A stretch of DNA of 23,434 bases from Apostichopus parvimensis (taxonomy: Eukaryota; Echinodermata; Holothuroidea; Aspidochirotida; Stichopodidae). The notes beneath the pieces were generated by a model. That model did not search any database. It had not been told where the DNA came from and saw only the letters and a list, made by a program, of their open reading frames with translations. The translations under genes and the position numbers were made by a program. Numbering within the stretch: position 1 is the stretch's first letter; each line of letters opens with the position of its first letter. The stretch is taken from NCBI GenBank assembly GCA_000934455.1, contig KN882383.1, positions 69,768-93,201 on the forward strand, in the 5' to 3' direction. This document shows positions 17,701 to 23,434 of the stretch, one piece after another.

Positions 17701-20700
17701 CAAGGGAGGAGCGAAGCCTTTAGGCAAATTATCTAAGCGTAGCGCCACCATGAGTTGGCTCGAAGCGTACAATAAAATTTTGGCCGAAAATGCCTCCCAG
17801 ATCGCTGGAAATGACACTTCCCAGGCCTTGTAAGTTGCATCTAAGCACTTTCTATTTTGAAATTACTAGCAATATCATTAAAAAAAATATGCTGAAGGGG
17901 GGGCAGTCACCCCCTTCCCGAAATGCGTCATGTTCCCCGACGACACGGTCGAATTTGAGACCAGCCACAGTTGGTTTCATAGCACAATTCTACAATTGTT
18001 TGGCGTATATACACACACACGCGTTATGAAAGACCATATGTAGTATATATATAGATCATGAGTGAGAGAGGAAAAATGGAAACGTCAAAAATGGAGTTGT
18101 CGGTGTAAGGGGTAGGGTAAGGCACACGCCCCTTCCGAAATCCTTGATCCGTCACTGGCTGTAATGATGTCACTGTTCCTCTTTCTCTTCCCGGCGCTTG
18201 GCGTTTTTCTTTTACTCCCTCCTTTTCTCCTTCTTCTCTCTCTCTTTCTTTTCCCTTCCTTCCTCTCCTCCTCCTCCTCTTTTTTTCCCCCTCTTTTATC
18301 CTTTTTTCTTCTCTTTTTTTCCCTCCTCTTTTTCTTACCCGGGGGGCGCGCGCCCCCAACGCCCCCCCCCTGGATACGCGCCTGTAAAAGATCGGCTTCA
18401 CCTCAAGACAGTTGTAATGGAGAGAAACCATGTAATTTTGGTGCATGATCATTTCAGTGACATACATCAGCTATTCATGGTGTATGAACTATATATTTGC
18501 CAGAATAGGCTAATCAATGGCCATGTTTTGTTTCTTTTCCGAGTTCCCTTGATGTATCATATAGCCACAACATAGGATATCTATTGACACAGTCCATGAT
18601 AGTTGTACATGGCTCTATACAGAAGCCACTGCACAATATCAGACTTGGGCGATTCGATTGATGCTCTGCAAGTGGACCATAGCCTCTAATGGTGAAACAG
18701 GGATCATTTTCCCAGATGTATTTTCAATGCTGCCAGATGCTCACTATGGGAAAGCCACCTGCAAAGGATGCCTTGTATCAACAACCTGTCCCCCCCTCCC
18801 CCCCCCAACTCTTGAGATAGCAAGTTTACATGAATTTCGGTTTTTGCCTCACTTTACTATAGACTTATTGACATGCAGATATAGATTAATTGCTGCCTAC
18901 AGTAAGTAACAAGCCAAAGTTCAATACACTGAAATGTTAGGTGACTTCACATACACCCTGACATACATGCTATCATGAAGGTAAAGGTACCTTTGCTTTA
19001 GATTGCCCTATGCAGTATGTATGGCATGTAAATAACCTCACTCACTTTATAGATGATGTAGCAATAAGGGCCCTATTGAAGATGTCACATCAACAAGGAC
19101 TTTATACTTCATTATTTACAGTATTATAATAACAAATAATTAAATTGTGAGGTAAAACTAACACACAGTAAAGAATACCTGTGGTCCAGATATGAATTAT
19201 TAAAGCACTTACATTGCTTGGGTATTCTCAGAGGCTCGTTGTCTTGTACTGTGCACTCGTGTAGTTGCCCTCTAAAATAATAACGTACTTTAAGACTTTT
19301 GTCTTCACCAATGCATGGATCATAGAATCCTGGCAAACTGGTCTGAAATGAAAATTATATTGTTAGAGAAAAATGGAAATGCATAGACATCTTAATCTTA
19401 TCAAAGAGATTACTCTCAAAACAATTTATGCCTGTGGTTTGCGTTAAGGATCATTAGTGCCTCCATGAACTATTTGTTCTTAAATTCTTAGTACTGTATA
19501 TATGAAATTATGTATACTTCAATTCAATTGATACTTTCTCAATTTAGATATAAACATTATTTGTCTATGTACAATCTGTTAAATTTTAAGAATTATGCAC
19601 AAAAGTTCAGCTTAAATGTTCATTTTGACATTGAAGAGCAAACAATTAAAGCACAGTATTTAATTCATATACTCAATGAAGTTACAATAAATGATTGCCA
19701 TATGTACAGCAACAAACATTCAACCAGATTGCAGAAATATTAACATTAAACTGATGTGTTGTTCTTAAAGTAATTTAATTATCAGGTATTTATGGATAAC
19801 TTGCACGAAAGTACTGAGTCTCAACTCATATTTCCTGCAAATACATAACATAAAATAATGTATCCATGTTTTAAGAAGTAATGGAAAAATATTCAGAACT
19901 AAAGATATCACTCCCTGGTGATTAGTATAACTTAATTGCATTGACAACAAGAATATTTCTACCAGCAGTTCCTCTACCTTTGATACATCTGTGAGAAGTA
20001 GTTTAGAGTCCTTCACTTGACATTGTAGTGGTATGGTTACATCAATAACACTAATGTTATCTGGTCCATCTTCAGTGACATCTGAAACTAATTTGCCATA
20101 CCAGGCCTTCTCAAGAATCAAGCCTTGCCTGGAAGTTTCAACTTCTCTGTTCCTTTGAACTACATCTTGCATAAGCCTTATCTGAAAAAGAGCATATAAG
20201 TATACCCTATTAGTGAAGGAAGATTGCATGGGCTACAGACAGTATATAAATAGAGTATGTAAGTATACCCTATCAGTGAAGGAAGATTGCATGGTCTACA
20301 GGAGGAATACATATGTAACTGTAATGGAGTAGTGTTGCTGCACTGTATCAAGTACATTACAAATTGGTGAACAATCTTGGGTGTCCTCTCTGCATGTTGC
20401 TATCATTACGTTAAATGTTGTTAATCATGTTACAATACTTTAACCATGATCTTATGATACAACAAATGTTGTTCAGTTATGATCTGATATAAGGTCAAAG
20501 GAAGGACATTCTCTTAACAGGCAATTACTCAGTTTAGGTGGGAAAAAATTTCTAGTGAATGACGACAGTGTATCATTTAACAGCGGAGCATAATCTTTTA
20601 GGCTAAAAATAAAGCAAAAAACCAAGAGGAAATCTTCAACCTTCCAATTAAATGTGTGTACATCTTCTGATCTATTGTAATCTATGCAGGAGCTTTCTTC

Positions 20701-23416
20701 ATTTGATCTTGATTTTCAAGAAATATTTGAGTGAAGGATGGCAACCATCTAGTTGAAAACTAAAACAATTACAGCTTGAATTGAAGTTGAGTCAAGGATT
20801 TACGTCATTACTCTATATTATCAATTTGAGTATTGAGAAGGGCGGAATAAATGTCAACATGTAGGTTGATGAGGAAACCCGTTTATGGAAAATAAAGAAT
20901 GGCGAAAGGCATGAACCCTTATATCAAGCATATGGACAAAACATAAGTTAAAGTTATACCATTATTTTATAAAAGGAGAAATGCTTGTAAAGAAATGTGT
21001 TTTCTCATAATGAGAAGAGAATGTTTCTAGAGAAACTATTATGCAAAAGTTATTAAAAGTAAGTGGCCAATTGAACTTTTATTCAGTTGATTATTTTTCA
21101 TTGTATACTGATTACGATGGATCTGTACCAGGGTTTTGGTGAAACCACAATTTCAACTTTGATACCAGAGGCTCATATACAATGCAAGTGGAGCAGCAAG
21201 AAACTTATTCAAGCTTAGTTCAAACTTTCCATTGTTTGGTTTAGATGTAAATTGTAACCTTGCAATTATGATGCAATGATAAAAAAAAAATAGGTTGAAA
21301 TACCCAGCTGCTTCTCTCAACCAGTCATGATGCCATTTCTATAAGTGATCTTATATCTCCATTTATTTCATTGAGCCCCAAGAAGCTCAAGCGTTATCAC
21401 AATCAATAATATTGCCCATCACGAATGTATGAGTTTTTCAATTGATATACATTTAGATGTTATTGCAAAAGGTTCAACTACTCAATATATGATATTTGCA
21501 TACGAAGTATGAGGCAACCAATTTTCCAAACAGACTGCATGTATGCCATTGATCAGTAGCTACTGAATGCATTGCACGGTTTCCCCTGATCTGTTATTGA
21601 CTGCAACACCACTGAGCTAATAAATTTATGCATTGCACGGTTTTCCCTGATCTGTTCTTGACTGTAACACCACTGAGCTACTAAATTTATGCATTGGACG
21701 GTTTTCCCTGATCTGTTCTTGACTGTAACACCACTGAGCTAATCAATTTATGCATAGCACAGTTTTCCCTGATCTGTTCTTGACTGTAACACCACTGAGC
21801 TAATCAATTTATGCATAGCACAGTTTTCCCTGATCTGTTCTTGACTGCGACACCACTGAGCTAATAAATTTATGCATCGGACGGTTTTCCCTGATTTGTT
21901 CTTGACTGCGACATCACTGAGCTAATAAATTTATGCATTGCACAGTTTTCCCTGATCTGTACTTGACTGCGACATCACTGAGCTAATAAATTTATGTATT
22001 GGACGGTTTTCCTTGATCTGTACTTGACTGTAACACCACTGAGCTACTAAATTTATGCATTGGATGGTTTTCCCTGATCTGTTCTTGACTGTAACACCAC
22101 TGAGCTAATAAATTTATGCATTGCACGGTTTTCCCTGATCTGTAATTGACTGTAACACCACTGAGCTAATCAATTTATGTATTGGACGGTTTTCCCTGAT
22201 CTGTACTTGACTGTAACACCACTGAGCTACTAAATTTATGCATTGGATGGTTTTCCCTGATCTGTAATTGACTGCAACATCATTGAGCTACTAAATTTAT
22301 GCATCAGATGGTTTTCCCTGATCTGTTATTGACTGTAACAACAATGAGCTACAGAATGGGTGCCACTGATTAATAGCTTCACACAAATGACAAGTTCCAC
22401 AAACTTCTCAACCTCACTAAGGCGTATGTGCATGCGATGTGTGAAATCTGTCAATGTTATCTCATGATATCACTGTTTATACAAAGCTCCACATGTTCAT
22501 TCGCTTACTGTCTATGACCTTTGATCTCATAAAAGAAAAAGAATGATTTCCACAAGGGTATTATATTGTATAGAATGTCACTTTAGGGAATGCACACTGT
22601 TACAATTTTGGAATTACATAAACAATTGGATCATGTCTATCTGAACCTGGCAAATCATGACTTTACTAGTAGATAAGGAATCTCTCAGTCACATGTAGGC
22701 TTGAGTTATCAATGTTACATTAGCACAGACCATTACAAAATTGTTCAGTCAAGTGTGTCAGTCCCTGCTTGGTTAGTGCTGAACTTGGTACCTTGTATTA
22801 CTAAGGTACATTATCATCTTTTGTTTACAAGCAATGCTTGAGGTCATTTTAAAATGTCAGCAACCATATAAAGTGGTTACTGCAAGACACTTAAGGTCAT
22901 AAACCTGTGTGATATGTCTAAAAATGGCTTTAGATGCTCTACAGAGATGTGTGCTTAATGCACAGATTTTTGAGTAGAGAGTTTTACAAGCCAAGGTGTC
23001 ATACACACACATGCAAGCTATCACCATCCAATAGGTTAATTTTGCTATCCTAAGGAATAAAGAATGAACCTTCTATTCCCTGTACTTAGTATTGCTGCAT
23101 ACCAAGTATGACATCTATCCAAGTTGCCATATTCAGAAACACAATTTTCATGCTGGCTTCCTACAAAATTTGACAACCACATATGTATGAGGAATCATAA
23201 CTGGAACAGTAGCAGTTATCAATAAACCAGAGCAAAGAAAAATAAACCATCTCCAATGCGGACACAACCACATATGTACGAGGAATCATAACTGGAACAG
23301 TAGCAGTTATCATTAAACCAGAGCAAAGAAAAATAAACCATCTCACCTCTGTTTCTGCTTCTTGTTTTCTTCTTTCTCTCTCAGCCGTATTACTTGCTCG
23401 TTGCTTTTCTAATTCA
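14742..23416 (-). CDS. dnajc11: DNAJC11 C-terminal part (DUF3395 region), 5' end outside window
   Basis: Minus-strand join 23416-23347, 20181-19978, 19342-19213, 14764-14742: one phase base, then 141 residues and TGA. The last visible part reads [20 protein letters not shown] (charged coiled coil), then [64 protein letters not shown] and EPLRIPKQ, ending SHMADTR. I recognise this as the conserved C-terminus of DNAJC11, whose vertebrate form (about 559 residues) ends in a similar IPKQSHR segment. Known of the family: a type C J-domain protein associated with the mitochondrial outer membrane and the MICOS/MIB complex, needed for cristae organisation. The J domain would lie off the right edge. 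The gene runs convergently towards the oxidoreductase. Confidence 0.92.
15395..15500 (-). repeat. Fragment of the AGGTCA-rich dispersed repeat, reverse orientation
   Basis: The reverse complement contains GAGATCAAAGGTCATTTAAA and, further on, CTTGTAAAC and TCTCAAGAA-like sequence, the same block order as in copies 1-3. Short and degenerate. Confidence 0.45.
16692..16792 (+). repeat. Internal repeat A of the ACAGG-type elements
   Basis: TATCTAAGCGGAGCGCCACC at its start, CCCAGATCACCGGAAATGGC later; aligns in direct orientation with 17730-17830 at roughly 80 percent by eye. Shows that two copies of one family are present here. Confidence 0.7.
17312..17348 (+). repeat. G-run element fragment
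   Basis: GCGTAGGAGGC is followed by a run of about 13 G, then CTACAGCCCC. A third sequence type within the transposon nest; edges cannot be defined. Confidence 0.4.
17730..17830 (+). repeat. Internal repeat B of the ACAGG-type elements
   Basis: TATCTAAGCGTAGCGCCACC at its start and CCCAGATCGCTGGAAATGAC later, the partner of 16692-16792. A GCTGAAGGGGGGGCAGTCAC segment follows at about 17891. Confidence 0.7.
18176..18340 (+). repeat. Polypyrimidine tract
   Basis: About 165 bases almost wholly C and T on the plus strand, broken mainly by GGCGCTTGGCG near 18194 and a few A. Purine-rich in the dnajc11 sense. It yields long but meaningless open frames of Ser/Phe/Leu/Pro or Arg/Glu/Lys. Confidence 0.8.
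18342..18357. repeat. GC-only palindrome at the end of the transposon nest
   Basis: GGGGGCGCGCGCCCCC is a perfect 16-bp palindrome of G and C only, a few bases before the C run and inverted end at 18369-18385. Confidence 0.75.
19213..19342 (-). CDS. dnajc11: dnajc11 penultimate exon
   Basis: Minus-strand acceptor TTTTCATTTCAG and donor GTAAGT; 130 bases, 43 codons plus one base (T). It encodes [20 protein letters not shown] to EPLRIPKQ. The left-over T needs an exon starting with CN to make Ser. Confidence 0.92.
19343..19977 (-). other. dnajc11: dnajc11 intron between the two DUF3395 exons
   Basis: 635 bp, AT-rich, GTAGAG to ATTTCAG on the minus strand. The open frame at plus 19510-19743 is low complexity and resembles nothing known. 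Confidence 0.8.
19978..20181 (-). CDS. dnajc11: dnajc11 exon, start of DUF3395 region
   Basis: Minus-strand acceptor CTCTTTTTCAG and donor GTAGAG; 204 bases, 68 codons, phase 0 at both ends. It encodes [11 protein letters not shown] through AWYGKLV to [12 protein letters not shown]. Confidence 0.92.
20193..20301. repeat. Short direct duplication next to a splice acceptor
   Basis: Two copies of about 45 bases, 63 bp apart, each containing AAGTATACCCTAT and AGTGAAGGAAGATTGCATGG. The copy nearer the exon begins about 12 bases from the exon edge at 20181. Confidence 0.85.
21569..22361. repeat. 61-bp minisatellite, 13 units
   Basis: Units start every 61 bp from 21569 to 22301 with no length change. 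Common blocks are GCATTGCACGGTTTTCCCTG, ATCTGTTCTTGACTGTAACA and CCACTGAGCTAATAAATTTA. Variation is confined mostly to a few sites. On the minus strand each unit contains TAGCTCAGTGG. Confidence 0.95.
23173..23346. repeat. Direct duplication, 91-bp spacing, ending at a dnajc11 donor
   Basis: 23173-23253 and 23264-23344 are near identical (two or three differences): both contain GAGGAATCATAACTGGAACA and AGAGCAAAGAAAAATAAACC. The right copy ends inside the minus-strand donor of the exon at 23347. The open frame on the minus strand is a by-product. Confidence 0.85.
23347..23416 (-). CDS. dnajc11: dnajc11 coiled-coil exon
   Basis: Minus-strand acceptor TTTGTTTTAG (plus 23417 onward) and donor GTGAGA (plus 23341-23346) flank 70 bases: one base finishing a split codon, then 23 codons of Glu/Arg/Lys/Gln-rich coiled coil. 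Confidence 0.85.
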
Positions 23417-23434
23417 CTAAAACAAAATATATAT

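Larger units (their letters stand above)
16648..18385. mobile_element. Nest of non-autonomous elements with ACAGG-type ends
   Basis: The left end reads ACAGGGGCGTATCCAGG (from 16647) and the right end, in reverse complement from 18385, ACAGGCGCGTATCCAGG: one mismatch in 17. Related ends occur at 17677 (ACAGGCGCGTAGCGAGG) and, in reverse, at about 18162 (ACAGCCAGTGACGGATC). GC content and G/C runs differ sharply from the flanks. No transposase frame survives; whether this is one element or several insertions is unclear. Confidence 0.6.
14765..19212 (-). other. dnajc11: dnajc11 last intron
   Basis: 4448 bp between the penultimate and the terminal micro-exon. 14780-15390 and 15500-16630 contain no recognised feature; 16648-18385 is a nest of transposon remnants; 18400-19212 is plain apart from C runs at about 18790-18806. 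Confidence 0.65.
20182..23346 (-). other. dnajc11: dnajc11 intron upstream of the DUF3395 region
   Basis: 3165 bp. Contains a 63-bp-spaced duplication near its 3' end, the 61-bp minisatellite and a 91-bp-spaced duplication reaching its 5' donor. 20303-21568 and 22362-23172 contain nothing else I can name. Confidence 0.8.

Noticed and set aside
18024-18467. 147-codon minus-strand frame rich in Arg, Glu and Lys
   Set aside because: Composition comes from the polypyrimidine tract read on the other strand; no conserved domain.
18164-18575. Overlapping plus-strand frames rich in Phe, Leu, Ser and Pro that look like membrane segments
   Set aside because: Pure translation of the same C/T tract; hydrophobicity is an artefact of T-rich codons.
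19765-20229. 154-codon minus-strand frame as an intact small gene
   Set aside because: Only 19978-20181 is conserved DNAJC11; both ends run into introns past good splice sites.
21569-22361. CRISPR-like array
   Set aside because: Repeats are directly head to tail with a 61-bp period and no unique spacers, in an intron of an animal gene. It is a minisatellite.
23161-23346. 61-codon frame with an internal repeated peptide
   Set aside because: It is the intronic direct duplication in translation, beginning at the donor of a DNAJC11 exon.

Overview
This is animal nuclear DNA: AT-rich, with short phase-consistent exons, GT-AG introns of about 0.3 to 4.4 kb, and introns packed with small transposon remnants and minisatellites. 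The protein sequences and repeat style suggest a marine invertebrate, most likely a deuterostome such as an echinoderm or hemichordate; the exact lineage is my inference.

Two protein-coding genes are present, facing each other tail to tail. The first, on the + strand (coding 1395-12051, 11 coding exons, complete), encodes a 433-residue Gfo/Idh/MocA-family NAD(P)-dependent oxidoreductase. It has an N-terminal GxGxxG Rossmann motif, the EKP catalytic motif and a Cys-rich CxxCx5CPYSA segment. All splice junctions stay in frame from the ATG to the TAG. The second, on the - strand (14742-23416, 3' end only), encodes the last 141 residues of DNAJC11, the J-domain protein linked to mitochondrial MICOS/outer-membrane bridging complexes. 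Four exons are visible, including a tiny terminal exon of seven codons (stop included) behind a 4.4-kb intron. The J domain and the rest of the gene lie beyond the right edge.

Region by region: 1-1393 is upstream sequence with one weak candidate exon (possibly 5' UTR). 1394-12051 is the oxidoreductase gene. Intron 4 and intron 9 of this gene carry copies of a dispersed repeat rich in AGGTCA direct repeats; intron 4 also has a 269-bp inverted-repeat element, intron 9 a tRNA-derived SINE, and intron 10 a 45-bp minisatellite plus a segmental duplication. 12052-14741 is the shared 3' flank, holding the candidate polyadenylation signals, another copy of the dispersed repeat and a minus-strand G-quadruplex motif. 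14765-19212 is the last DNAJC11 intron, containing a nest of GC-rich elements with ACAGG-type ends and a pyrimidine tract. 20182-23346 is another DNAJC11 intron, containing a 61-bp minisatellite of 13 units and small duplications next to splice sites.

I see no CRISPR array, rRNA, functional tRNA, virus-derived gene or prokaryotic-style operon. The two genes do not obviously work together; the pairing is positional only.
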